Below, piece by piece: positions 25,025-37,318 of a stretch of DNA of 64,000 bases. Position numbers and translations under genes: made by a program. Positions within the stretch are counted from its first letter, which is position 1; the number at the start of each line of letters is the position of its first letter. Source of the stretch: Byssochlamys sp. IMV 00236 (taxonomy: Eukaryota > Ascomycota > Eurotiomycetes > Eurotiales > Thermoascaceae); NCBI GenBank assembly GCA_001931875.2, contig MSJH02000810.1, forward strand, positions 631,535-695,534. The letters are read 5' to 3'. Below the pieces are notes generated by a model that saw nothing but the letters and a program-made list of their open reading frames with translations, was not told the origin of the DNA and ran no database searches.

Positions 25025-26658
25025 ATGAAGCGCTCAACGAGAAGCAAGCTTGCGCCTCTGCTGATGCTGGCATGTGCGACGGCAGGCGTGCTGGCTGGTT
25101 CCAAGACGTTCAGTATTAATGATGATATTCTGGCTTTTCCGCAGGTGAGTCTACCTTTTACATTGAGAGTTCTTGGTGATGATGTTGACTCGATTCTTCT
25201 TGTTAGTTTCGAGTGGTCTACCCCGATGAATTTGTCCTCGAGTCCGACGCACAAGCACTGTTAGAAGCGCAAGATTCAGCATTTACGTCCTCAGACGAGC
25301 AAGGAGACAAGGACAAACAGGTGCGATTGGCAAAGGCACAAAAAGGAGAGAACAGTCATCCGTCGCCCGGTTCCCAGGATGGGTTTGCCGGCACGTATGA
25401 GGAGATGATTCTGCAGGGTCAACCATACTTGTGTCAGATCCCCCGGGTCGAAACAGAAACGTCTACAGCTACCGATGATGCCCGGAATAAGGAAGAAGAG
25501 GAGAAAGAGCTGGCCCGCGCCACGGACCGCGGATTGGAACTATTGCGCGAGTTGGAGGGAAAGTGCATGTACTACGTGTCCGGATGGTGGTCATACTCGT
25601 TCTGCTACAAGAACCAAGTCAAGCAGTTCCATGCTCTTCCGTCTGGAATGGGTGTGCCGAGCTACCCGCCTGTCGAAGACCCGACCACGCATTCTTTTGT
25701 CCTAGGCAAATTTGGACATGGGGATGACGAGGAAGAAGAAGCGACTGAAGACAGGAAGATGAGCACGGATGTCGCGGAACTACAAACCAAAGGGGAGTCA
25801 AGATATCTCGTGCAGCGGCTGGGCGGAGGTACGAAGTGCGATTTGACGGGCAAGGAGCGCAAGATCGAGATCCAGTTCCACTGCCATCCGCAGTCGACAG
25901 ACCGCATTGGGTGGATTAAAGAGCTCACAACGTGCTCGTACTTGATGATCATATACACTCCCCGGCTCTGCCATGATGTCGCGTTCCTGCCACCGCAACA
26001 TGACGACGTCCACCTGATTGAATGCCGGGAAATCATTACCCCGGACGAAATCGGTGACTGGGAAGCGGCGCGGGCTCATCGACTGGCGCAGAAGCTTGTT
26101 GAGGCTGCCAGCGCTGAATTCCCCCTGGTGGGAGGGATCGAGGTAGGCGCGCAGAAATTGGTAGGCATGGAAGGAAAGGAGATCCAAAAGGGACGTGTGG
26201 CGACTGCTGGGGAGGAGAGAGTGGAAGTCGTGGCTAAGAAGGAGGGCGGGGAGGTGCAACTGCTGTCCAAGGAGGAGCTGGAGAAATTCGACCTCGACCC
26301 GGAGAAGATCGAGCTGTTGAAGAAGCGACTTGAGGAGCTGGCAAAGGGCAAGGATTGGAAGCTGGAGGTGATTGAAGTGAACGGGGGTCGGGAAATCCGT
26401 GGGATCCTAGACCCCGATGACGACGAAGACGAATACGGATCCGCAGAGGGCACAGAGAAATCGACCGATTCGACAAAGCAGTCCGACGAGGATAAGAAGG
26501 GAGACGCTAGAAAGGAGCAGGAGACCGCTCAGGACGAGCATCAGACGAAGCCGCTCAAGGAGAAAAAGACGCGGCCACCGCACCAACCTCCTCCTCCAGA
26601 GTCTACCAACGATGATTCCAAAGAAGGCAGCGAGGAGACCTTCAAGGAAGAATTGTAA
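25025..26658 (+). CDS. YOS9: ER lectin Yos9 / OS-9 homologue
   Basis: Two exons: 25025-25144 and 25207-26658 (523 residues). Signal peptide at about 1-24 (LAPLLMLACATAGVLAG). A mannose-6-phosphate-receptor-homology (MRH) domain spans about residues 115-295. It starts QPYLCQIP, continues CMYYVSGWWSYSFCYKNQVKQF, and closes IEIQFHCHP...RIGWIKELTTCSYLMIIYTPRLC, with the ligand-binding Q, R, E and Y positions of the family recognisable. The rest is acidic, Lys/Glu-rich and ends KEEL, close to the KDEL/HDEL retrieval signal. Yos9 is a luminal ERAD component that reads trimmed N-glycans on misfolded proteins and presents them to the Hrd1/Hrd3 ligase. It shares the glycoprotein pathway with Ost2 elsewhere in the window, but the genes are not adjacent. 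Confidence 0.93.
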
Positions 26659-27714
26659 TTTTGATGGATATACGGAGTATTGCCTTAGTGATTTGCTCTA
26701 CGGAGCCGTGGTCATCTTTTTCAAGCGTATCCAGTTTCAGGTGTAGACCTGCATGAAGTCCCTTGTTTTAATTAGTTTCTCAGCAGAAGAATCATCACGA
26801 TTGTACAATATAGACAAGAGTTGTTCAGTTGTCACATATCTGTAGTTGTCGCTTCTTTTATTACTACTACTATTTCTTGATCCTCATCTTCTGGAATCCC
26901 ACCGTTTTCCAGAAGGACGAAAGAACCGGAGCAAGTTAGGACGGCCAGGAACGGAGTGCACGAGGACGTCAGGCGGTGGGTCGAGACCAGCAACGCTGAG
27001 AGCAGAAGCCACCGCGACATCATCGCGTCTTGGTATTCTTCATCACGGCCCTATCGACTATTATTGTCAGTTGCTATCATCTCATCTCTCTTGGCAGTTC
27101 AGCATATCGTGGCTGGTGTTGTGCTCTTCTTCTCTTGTGGCGGTTCATGTTTACTCGATAAGTACTAGTAGTACAGTACATCCTCTGTTCGGTGGATCGA
27201 GAGTTCGTCTCCAGGTAAAGTGACTGGGATTGCGACTGCACTCAAGACCGCACGAGGTGGTCTGTTTTTTTTTTTTATCTGTTCGAAACAGAGACCAGCA
27301 GCTTCTCAGAAAATAATTAATTGCTCGAGCAGAATCTCGTTCCTCAACGGCGCCACCACGAGTTACTCCAGTTGATGCCGCTAATAACTCTTGATCCGCA
27401 ACCAGTTCCGCCAAGACCGACTCGTTCGACCCAGCTGGGCCAGTAACGCAGCCCCGTCCGCTACCTGATCGGATCCCTCTTGTTCCTGGACTGTACCCTG
27501 ATCATCCAGTCGCCCCTCTAACCAGCACCATCGGACCAGAGTACCTGGGAAAATAATCACAGATCCCGAGTGGGCGACGTCGCACGTCTGCGTAATCAGC
27601 AGCACCAAGCTTACCGGCAACAGACCCCCGTCAAGCTGGCAGAGTGGCAGAAACACCACTGACGGAGTCGATTCTGGAGGGGACTTGGACCGGGGATAAT
27701 CACCTCCCACCACC
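26659..27714. other. YOS9 3' region and SLA1 promoter/leader
   Basis: About 1.05 kb. A T-rich tract (27247-27267) and many short frames occur, with no gene seen. The sequence just before the SLA1 start (CACCACCATGG) is a strong initiation context. Confidence 0.5.
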
Positions 27715-30700
27715 ATGGCCTTTCTAGGCGTCTACACCGCGGTCTATGACTACCAGCCGCAAGCAGAAGGGGAGCTCGAGATCCATGAAGGTGATCTATT
27801 GTACGTTCTAGATAAGAACGCGGAGGACGACTGGTGGAGGGCGAAGAAGAAGGCCGAACGTGAGGACGAGGACGAGCCCGAAGGCCTGGTGCCGAACAAT
27901 TATGTCGAGGAGGTAAGGACATCAATGCGATCCTCCTGGTGATCTCGCGTGTTTCATTTCTGTCATCGGCCTCTCAAAAGGGGAGCTCATTAGGGGACAG
28001 TTGGTATTGTCTTCCCGGAAGTAGTTCGCTGTGCGGTTGACCGGAATGCGGCCGGTACTTCCTGGGAGATTGTGTTTATCGTTCGTTACAGGAGACTTGG
28101 ATCTTGATTGAATCATCACTAACAAATGCTCACTGATATCAGGCTAAACCCACCCACAAAGCTAGAGCGCTTTACGACTACACGCGACAGACGGATGAGG
28201 AGGTCTCCTTTTCGGAAGATGCGGAGCTTGTAGTCTACGACACCTCGGATCCGGACTGGACACTGGTCGGGATTAATGGTGAATATGGATTCGCACCGTC
28301 GAATTATATCGAGATTATAGAAGATTCGACGACCCAAGCTGCTCCGGCTGTTCCTGCAGCCCCCGCATCGCCCGCAGTCCCCTCACTACCTCAGCGTCCA
28401 GAGGTTGAGCCGGAGGAGTCTGTTCCAACACCACCTTCGCCAGCTAAGGCAGCGCAGGGTCCTGCTGCCGCCATTGCAGGTATTCTCCATAGACAGCATG
28501 GCTCTGTGAGCTCAGCGGAGACTCCTCGAGAGGTACCCGCGCCTCCGCAGCCTCCGCGTCCGGTATATGTCCCTGAAGAGCCCGTGGAAGAAGCTGTGCC
28601 CTCCCCACCTCTTCCGCAGCGACCAACCTCCCAACGCACATCTCCGCCAGCGCAGCCATATTCGCCTTCTGAACCCTCTCCTCCCGCTCGCACTCACTCC
28701 TCCGTTGTGCGACAGCGCGAGCACAATGGTGGTATTCAGGAATCACCTCCTTACAACCGTGTCGGAGAGGCTACACCACGCTCACCTTCCGGATATCATA
28801 TCTATAATGTCAACGAGATGGTCGAAGCGATGGGTAAACGCAAGAAGATGCCTACGACTTTGGGTATCAACATTGCCACGGGAACAATCTTCATATCGCC
28901 CGACCACGACGATGGACCTCACCAAGAATGGACAGCTGACAAGCTCAGCCACTACTCCATCGAGGGGAAGCACGTCTTTATGGATCTGGTTCGGCCTAGT
29001 AGAAGTATCGATTTCCACGCGGGGGCCAAGGATACTGCCCGAGAAATCGTTTCCGCCCTAGGTGAGATCGCCGGAGCTTACAGAGCCGAAGGACTGAAGG
29101 AGGTGATTGCAGCTGGAAGAGGCGGTCCGGCTCAGAAGAAAGGGCAGGTTTTGTACGATTTCATGGCCCAGGGAGATGATGAGGTTACGGTGGCAACCGG
29201 TGATGAAGTAGTTATTTTGGATGACACCAAGTCGGATGAGTGGTGGATGGTGCGACGTATAAAGAACGGCAGGGAAGGTGTCGTGCCGAGCAGTTATATC
29301 GAGATCACTGGATTCCTTTCCGTCCCAACAACCGGAGTCAATGCTGGCCTATCGACTGTCGAACAGAACAGACTGGAGGAATCTCGGATGACCAAGGAAG
29401 CTGCGCAGAAATCAAGACATGATTCCAATGATTCTCGGATGTCAGAGGTAGGCCCAGGAATCAAAGTGCCCCAAAGGCGCGGTAGTTTGCTGGCATTGAG
29501 TAATAACCATCCTTCACAGCGAAAACGAGAAAGCAGAGTGGATAAGGGTTCGATCTCTAAGCCAAGTAAGAATATCTGCTCGGTTTTTACAGAAGAAATG
29601 AAAAAAGCTGACGAGAGAAATAGAGCCTGACCCCTCAAAGACGCGATCGTGGACCGACCGAACGGGCTCATTCACGGTTGAAGCGCAATTCCTCGCACTC
29701 CAGGATGGCAAGATCCATCTTCACAAGATGAATGGAGTCAAGATTGCCGTACCAGTCGCCAAGATGTCTGCCGAAGATCTGGAATATGTCGAGAAGGTCA
29801 CCGGTCAGTCACTGGATGAAGACAAGCCATTGTCTGATATCCGTCGTCGAACCACCGACAAGCCCAAGGAAACCAGCCGGGCTGGTGCTGCTGTCAAGGA
29901 GCATGACTGGTTCGACTTCTTCTTGAAGGCAGGAGTCGGCCCTCACCAGTGTGAGAGATATTCTCAGAATTTCAACAAGGATTCCATCGACGAAAGCGTT
30001 CTTCCGGATATCACGCCCGAAACTTTGCGCACTCTTGGGCTCAAAGAGGGTGATATTTTGCGAGTGATGCGCTATTTGGACAACTTGTACGGTCGCACCG
30101 GTGCGAAATCGAAGTTGCGCAATGTCAGTTTCGGTGGAGAGGAGGTTATCGACGGCGAAGGTGGACTATTCTCAGGCCCCGGAGGTGCACTGCGGAATAA
30201 TACACGCAAGGGCCGACCAGCACCTCCGGTACAGACTAGCGACGTTGTCGATCCAAAGGCCTTCGAACAGAAGGACGCTTCAACGACCGCAGAGTCCCAG
30301 CAGGCCACCCCTGCCAGTGACGAGCCTGTTAAGAAGGGCTTTGACGATGATGCATGGGAAGTGAAGCCGCCGAAACAGCCAGCTGCCCCTACTTCCGCCG
30401 CTGCTGCTTCTAAACCTGCTCCGGCCTCTCCAGCTACAACGCAAGCACCGCAGCAGCAGCCTTCTTTGACTGGTGCTATGGCCGATTTAACCCTCTTGCA
30501 GGCTCCTCTGCAGCCTACCCCTGCTCAGCCCGTGCAGAATACCCAGCCAACTATAACTCAGCCACCGCTTCAGCCTCAACCCACTGCTGTGCAGCAGCCG
30601 GCACCTGTCCAGCCCCAGCCGACTGGTGCTAACCCGAGCTTTTTCGCTCAATTGGCACCTCAAGCTACAGGGCTGGCTTCTCAAGCTACAGGGTTCCAGC

Positions 30701-31513
30701 CAGCAAGGCAGCGTCCGCAGCCTCCGCAGAATGTTGGTCAGAGTTCACTTATCCCGCCTCCTCCGCAGCGCCCTCTATCTGCTCCTCAAAATTTCCAGGC
30801 CCAGAGTTCGTTTGGACTGCCGCCGCCACTGCAGCCTCAACTGACCGGCATTCCCCATAATGCTCCCCATATTGCACCGGCTGGTCAGAGCTTGAACGAA
30901 CTCAGCCAGCAGCGTTTCCAGCAACCATTGCAAGCCCAGCCTACTGGGTTTGCTCTTCAGGGTCAATTCCAGAATGGCCTAATGCCGCAGCCAACAGGGT
31001 TCCAGCCCCAGTCTCAATTTGGAATCCAGCAGCAGCAGCAGCCGCAGTTCATGAACATGCAGCCGACAGCTAGCCCATTTGCGGATCCCGTTCCCCGTCC
31101 TCCTTTCCAGAGCCTTGCGCCGCAGCCTACCGGCTTTGGTGGATTCCCGCAGCAACAGCAGCCTATGCCAACGGGTGGTATCAACTCGGTCCTGCCTCCA
31201 CCGTTGCAGCCGCAGCCTACAGGTCTGAATGGATTCGGTAACACGACGTTTACTCCGCCTCCGATTCCACCGATTCCGCAGCAGCCAACGGCAGCACCTT
31301 TGCAGCCCCAGAAGACGGGTCCTCCGCCTCCTGTCAGGTTTGGAGTCAAGCCCGAAGCGAAGAGGCTTGCCCCGCAGCCTACGGGTCTGAGGGCAAATCT
31401 CGCCCAAGCCAGTAAGTTCCCTGTCTGCTATCAATCTTGATACTATATCTGTAGTTTTGAATGCATGCTGACAAACTTTGCTTCAAGGTCCTTCCAACCC
31501 ATTCGGTTTTTGA
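27715..31513 (+). CDS. SLA1: Endocytic actin-patch adaptor Sla1
   Basis: Four exons: 27715-27912, 28143-29565, 29624-31411 and 31488-31513 (1,144 residues). Three SH3 domains: FLGVYTAVYDYQPQ..., KARALYDYTRQ..., and KKGQVLYDFMAQ...GREGVVPSSYIEI. The first two are at the N-terminus; the third follows a Pro-rich linker and a conserved MVEAMGKRKKMPTTLGIN block. SHD1 (RSWTDRTGSFTVEAQFLALQ... the NPFxD-binding region) and SHD2 (HDWFDFFLKAGV..., SAM-like) come next. The C-terminal third is Gln/Pro-rich with about ten LxxQxTG-type motifs, known in yeast as Prk1/Ark1 kinase targets, and the protein ends NPFGF. Sla1 works at cortical actin patches, linking cargo, clathrin and Arp2/3 regulators such as Las17 and Pan1. 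The last exon is 26 bp. Confidence 0.95.
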
Positions 31514-32854
31514 TTTATGTCAGGGGAATCTGTGAATAACACGTGATATATAATTCTGCATTTATTTTATCTTATTTGCCTGCTAGTAACCCTTCTTGTC
31601 ACTGGACCTTTCTTCTTTTCTTATCATCCCCCATCGGTAACTGCATCTCACATAGGACCACCCGCTTTTCCCTTTCTTGTTGACTTCTTTGCTTGTCGTA
31701 TGGTTGCCATCTGTTACTAGTGCCTATTACACAACTGCAGTTTCCACTCTGGATGCCACGGCTACCCTTTTTTTCTTTTTCTTTTTTTGAAGTCATTTAT
31801 TCCTTTTGCTCATCCACCCAACGCAGCGAATTCTAAGTCGAAGTCATTCTTCAATCTTGACTTTTTTTTCATTCTGTATATGCCCCCCGTTCTTAAGATA
31901 AGTCCTGAGATGGGACATCTCTCCCGCACAGCATCAGCCAGCGAAAAAACTTAGCTTAGAATCAAATTCAAATCAACTAAACTGAACTAGATGGGCCTTT
32001 CTTGATTCTATATCCGAATTACGGAATGTGTAAGAATAAATACCTAGATTCCGTCTGCTAAGTACATAGTAGTTATATAGAAGCTCGAAATGACGCCTGT
32101 GGGTGCCATGTGGATTTCCCACCTTGACCCTTCCTTCTTCTCCACTTCCGCACGTGGGTTTCGACCGCGCGTATCTTGGCATCATATCTAGATAGATCTA
32201 TGTATTACCTAGTCCTTTTTCTATTTATTTATTGAACTTGCAGATAATGAAACTGCGCAAAGATTTTCTCCAAGAATCTGTCTCAAAAAAAAGAAAAGAA
32301 AAGAAAAGAAAAGACAGACCTACTGTACAGACTCTAGGAACTGAAGATGCGCCATATCGAAACAAACTCAATGAACTTTCCATCCTATCAAGCTTGAGCC
32401 CGTCGATATGATACCACTATGCATTGAATTCCTTGGCTGAGATCGAAGATCGCGTCGAGTTGTGGATGTTCTAATCTCTTCAACGTAACTATCTTTTTCT
32501 TCCAATGAATAATGGATTATGATGAATCTTCCCCCTTCTTAAAACTATGAGACTGACTTCCGTGCCCGTGGTGGGTTGGGAACTAAGAGAAGCAGCTCTC
32601 AGAAAGGGTATCATTGCATCCGCTGGATATGACGTTTGGGGGTGAATGAGGTGACCTTGGTAGTTATTATTACGCCATTTGTCATACTTATGGTTTATAT
32701 ACTATTTATTAATACGGGGAAGTGCCAGTAAAAAGAGGGTCATTGTTATTCAAATATGTTATTACGATATGAGGTGTCCGTTCCTAAGGCTGCTAGATGT
32801 ACCGATACGACAGCTGAGGACGAGAATTAGGGTAGATGGTATGGGATGTAGCAT
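31514..32854. other. 1.3 kb convergent intergenic region
   Basis: This region lies between the 3' ends of SLA1 and the ComA-like gene. It holds long T-rich tracts and an (AAAAG)n repeat at about 32285-32313. No gene is recognised. Confidence 0.5.
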
Positions 32855-34157
32855 CTACTCTGGACGGAAAGTGACCAGCTTTCCAAACGTATCCGCTGTG
32901 CCCCAGATACCGTGTCTGAGGCAGCTCAGCTGGACGATCTGCGAATGGTCGACAAAGACGTTGACGTCGACACCAAATTCGCGAAGGTACCAGGTGTAGA
33001 CCTTCGGATCCGCCGCCTCAAACATGACCCTCTCGGGAGGCAACTCCTTCATGATGGTCGAGACGACGTCGGTGCGCCACGACTTGACATTCTCAGTGAT
33101 ACCCTCAGACTCGATCATGAGACGTTCGACACCAGCGTCGAGGAACTTCTTGCCCAGGTTGACCAGCTTGCCGGGGTCTGAGGTGCCAATGGCTTCGAGG
33201 TCAGCGGCAGGAGTGTCACCACCAGCTCCAAACTGGATACCGAGCTCTGGCTTGGCCTTGAGGCCGTAAGAGTGGACTTTGTCGACGAGACGGAGCCAGT
33301 CGTCTGCAGGGAATGAGAGGAAGCCGGAAGACAGCTCGATGACGTCAAATCTGAGACGATCAGTCGTCGTTCAAGCAGACAGGTTGATAGAAAAGATTTT
33401 AGGATACATACCCTAGATCCTTGCACTTTGAGAGGTATTTATCAAAGACGGTATTGGGGTCTGGGTGTGTGAGAAGATGCTCGGCCCAGCCGCCCTATAT
33501 ACCAGGTCAGTCATCGACCCACAATATTGTTGCCAATTGGTAGTGTAACATCATACAGTCGAGACATAGACATCGTGTGAGTGAGCCAGATCGATCAATT
33601 CGCGCAGTGGCTTCTCGGGGAACAAGGAGAAGGATCCTAGTTGAAGGAGTTAATCAATGTGTGTCTGTAAACTGATGCGACCGTTCAGGACATACCTCCG
33701 GCGAATTTGAGACCATCGACATGCGTTCCCATACTGGCATGTTGTTAGGCCATGCTTACTAAATATCGAGACATATGTTGTAGACTTACGTCTCCAGAAC
33801 GTCCGCTAGATATCTCTTCCCCATGACCTTGTAACCTCATGTTAGTGGCCGCATCTAGGCAGAACACCAGCTGATGTGATCGCTAAGAGATCGCATTCTA
33901 CTGTGACATACAGTATAGTACGGTCCCCTGATCTCCGTCACGCCCTTGGTCCTAGGCTTAGGAGGTCGTGGGTTTGACCTGGCGAATCCAAAGCCATTCT
34001 CCTTATCCTGCAAGAGGATAATATCTTTCTGGGCGGGAGGAATGGTGGAAAAGCATCGTGACGCCGCAACAGGCGTAGTAGCCTTGAGGAGTTGCTGTCG
34101 AGAAGATGTGAATGGCTTGGAGGAAGCCACAACGGCCTGACGGACTGCCGGGAACAT
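32855..34157 (-). CDS. Phosphosulfolactate synthase-like protein (ComA/HSA32), probably mitochondrial
   Basis: Six exons: 34157-33912, 33827-33790, 33733-33696, 33636-33557, 33494-33412 and 33350-32855 (326 residues). The C-terminal 270 residues follow the ComA TIM-barrel family: RGPYYTVMGKRYLADVLE, VDGLKFAGGSFSLFP, VSTGGWAEHLL, GFDVIELSSGF, ELGIQFGAGGDTP, LMIESEGIT and FEAADPKVYTWYLREFG. In methanogens ComA adds sulfite to phosphoenolpyruvate to make phosphosulfolactate for coenzyme M. Plant HSA32 is a heat-stress relative; the role in fungi is unknown to me. The first about 40 residues are rich in Ser, Thr, Arg and Ala and lack acidic residues, with RCFSTIPP as a likely presequence end, suggesting mitochondrial import. 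Function beyond the fold is inference. Confidence 0.85.
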
Positions 34158-37100
34158 TTTCGCTTTGGATGATGCTGTGCCAGTCTAGATCCTGTGAGTG
34201 GAGTCAAACAGAGGAGACTAGTTCCATCCGACAAGAGGACGCTGGTTCAAGGGCAAAAGACGGTTGATTCCAGTGAGTTGGTTAGTTATCAAGCAAGCTT
34301 GAGTGTTCTAGAGCACAGTAGTATATCAAGAACAGGACACGGGAATCCAGCCATTTGAAAAGGACATGTGCTCCCACCATTCACTTGCACATCATTTCCT
34401 TGAAGAATGTTCTTCACTGTCTGTATGATTGTATCCCTCGATGCACCATGTGAATATCCGACCAAAGAAACGTCCTACGAAGCTCAGTCAATGGCCAGCT
34501 GCAGCATTACCTATTGCTACGCCAAGTTGACGTAGCAGGTTTCCTCTCAGGGTAAAGGGATGATCCAATATTGAGATAGCTGCCAGTCGCATAAACGCGG
34601 CTTTTCTGACAGAGCAGGGCGGGGTTGTCCTCCATGAAGTCAAGATGTCGACAGACAGCTCAAAGAAGTACGTAGCTGATGTCATGTCACGTGGGTCATC
34701 AAAGGACACTGCTGAATCATTTTTTGGTTTTGGTAGTTACCTAGGTTATTGATTCAGGGGGATAGGATTGATAGAATTAATAGAATTTCCCTCACGAAGG
34801 ATCCTGAAACAAAGTATACTATCTATACGATTAGCCATAACGCGTTTCAGGAGAGATTTCAGGGGAACGCGAGAGTATATCGAGAGGAAACCGCCGAGAG
34901 ATGAGCCCAAACAGGAACGGAGTCAATTTGCAACCGTGCCAATTATGCCATGTCGCCCCGTGATTTGTGCAAATCGGCATAACTTCAACGAACGGACCGT
35001 CGGCGGTTGGCTTGCCGGACCCACTCGACCCGGATTTGGATGAACCATATGGTAAAAGGCCGAGCACCGAGGTCACGAGATTTAGATCCAGACCATCAGT
35101 TGACAAAGGAGTGATTATTAGTTACATCCATGCATCCCTCCAGACCGGCGCTTCGTTCTATCTCAGAGGGGGCGGTTTTGAATGGAATCATGATGATGAT
35201 CCATGATCTTCCTGAGGTCTAAAGTGAAAGAGGTACTGTTAGCAACTAATAATGAATGACTTGAAGTGCTGCTAAGCTTTGCGGTTGTGGAGGCCCTCCA
35301 GGGCTGATCTACCATGTTGGCATATCTAGAGTACGGAGTAGGGCTGACAGATCAGAAGATAACGCCAAGATCCCGACGGATCTAGTTGATTCCGAGGCCG
35401 ACCGCAATCGTTTTCCGCTGTCTCGGCGTGGAGACAGATGCTGTATTATGTATTATTATTATTATTACTGCCTAAGAATAATAATCATACGGGGCGGCGG
35501 GAAGTTCAACCGCTGTAGTAGAATATTCTACGAATTTAGTACGAGACCATCGAGCGTCAAACGCAGTGCGTCCGTCTCCAGAGCGTTCGGCCTCGCTGCT
35601 GGAGATAGGAAGCATGTATGTACTTATGTACGTACCATAGTGTAACGAGTTATCGTTTCCTGGCCATGCAAGGAGTCCTCTGGCTGGATCATGTTCTCTC
35701 AGGAACGTGAAAGCAGAGGTTGTTTAGGAAGGATATCATCATTATGGCCCTCTCTTTTCCCTGTACGGCCACGCCAACGTATCGTCACCCTCTGGTCGAG
35801 ACCGTCGACGAAGCGGAGAAGTGACAGACAGCGCGTCCCGCTGGAGGCAAAATGTTTAATTAGCCCGCAAGTTTTCGGGGGGTGTTCTCCATCAGATTGA
35901 GCCTCGTTGTTTGTCAGCGGTATATCCAACTAACTAACCATCCGTCATCCGCAGGGTCCTCTCTTCTGAGAAGTGCTCTTAAGAAATCTCTTCGGTCTAT
36001 ACGGAGTAATATGATCGGGGTGGCACCCCGACGTGGGAGGTGGTGACGGAATTCGTGGTCGCGAGGCTGTTACCAAGTCTATTGTCATCGATATCGGCGT
36101 GGCGCTGCGATGGACTGGATTTCCCCCGCTTAGTACGCAACAAGTGATTCAGTATAGTTACCTATACCATAGAAAACGGTAGCCAAGGTGTATTATTTGG
36201 AGAACGAGTATTCTTTTGTATTCTGGTCATTGTGCCAGCGTTGACGTTGTGCAGACATCGCAGATCAACACTAGTCGTGAAAACTAATCCTACTTGAGTA
36301 ATGTTTTAGTAGTCAGTACTCTAGTTCAGCGCTCTCTGTGGTTAAAGAATCTCACTAGTAGCATTGCCAGAGTCGAAATGCCAGGGAACGTCGACGAGGG
36401 CGTACTTTAACCGCCGGATTCAACCACCTACCGCCTAGTGTTTCTTCGTGTTTCGACCCAAACCAGGCTATCTTGACTCTTGTCCTGCCAAGGTGGCGCA
36501 TTTTGGTCATCCTCGGCGTCAGCTTACCTGCCCCGCTCGTCCAACAGATTCAAGCTGGGCAGTGGTCAACGCGCTATCATCCAGCCCAGTCCCATCGCTG
36601 GCATCTGGTCGTGTGCGCTGACGGGCAGATGCAGTCACCACAAAGGGAACATCATGATGAAACAGGAAGCAGATACCATACAGAGGGAAGACCCCAGCGA
36701 AAAACGAGGGAAATATCTCTGATGGGGGGAGATATCTGACGATGGGACAGAGTCAGCAGCATCATCAGATAGTTAGTTCTCTTCCATACAAACAAGAACA
36801 TCACCGATAAGCTCATCCAGTCTAGCCCCGTCTTTCCCTCGCATGTTCGTTCTCCTTTCCCCGGTATTATTGCTATTTCCACTGACCGGTGCGCCTCTCG
36901 CCATCACGGCCCCTTCACGATTATTATTATTAACTATGATTATCATTATTATTAAGTACCATACAGTATTATTAGAGTAGTTACGAATCAATCGGCCTCT
37001 GAACTTTCCGGTGCCTCCGAGCTCCGTGCTGCTCTCTTGGTCCTTCTCCAACTTCGTCCGTTCTCCGTGCCTGGGGACGAACCAGAGCTCTCTTGCTTTC

Positions 37101-37318
37101 AGTTTCGAGAGCTCAGCTCCTCGTGGGGTCCGCTCCCTTGGTCCTTTAATGACGCCTACCCCCCGGTGACAAGCTACTGTGTCTTCTTGAGTCTTCTTTT
37201 CCTGATCCTGATCCTGATCCTTGAGTTGTTCTTCTACCCTCATCTGTTGTCCCCCTCGTCACTTCCTCCCCCGTCACCTGTCCCAGTAAAGTCAACAGAA
37301 ACGACCGCAGCGGTTATC
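34158..37318. other. 3.2 kb gap, no recognisable gene
   Basis: This lies between the ComA-like and PAP2 genes, which diverge. It holds only short frames on both strands, a (TAT)n microsatellite near 35451-35468, ATT-rich repeats near 36920-36955, and a triple CTGATC direct repeat at 37202-37219 just before the PAP2 start. No tRNA, transposon or RIP-like AT block is seen. Confidence 0.5.

Noticed and set aside
32285..32313. (AAAAG)n repeat as a possible transposon tail
   Set aside because: A simple microsatellite with no adjoining element.
34488..34709. Minus-strand frame MSFDDPRDMTSATYF...
   Set aside because: Short, isolated and without recognisable similarity.
37037..37318. 94-codon upstream extension of the PAP2 protein
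   Set aside because: It has no ATG and its sequence looks like an untranslated, pyrimidine-rich leader.
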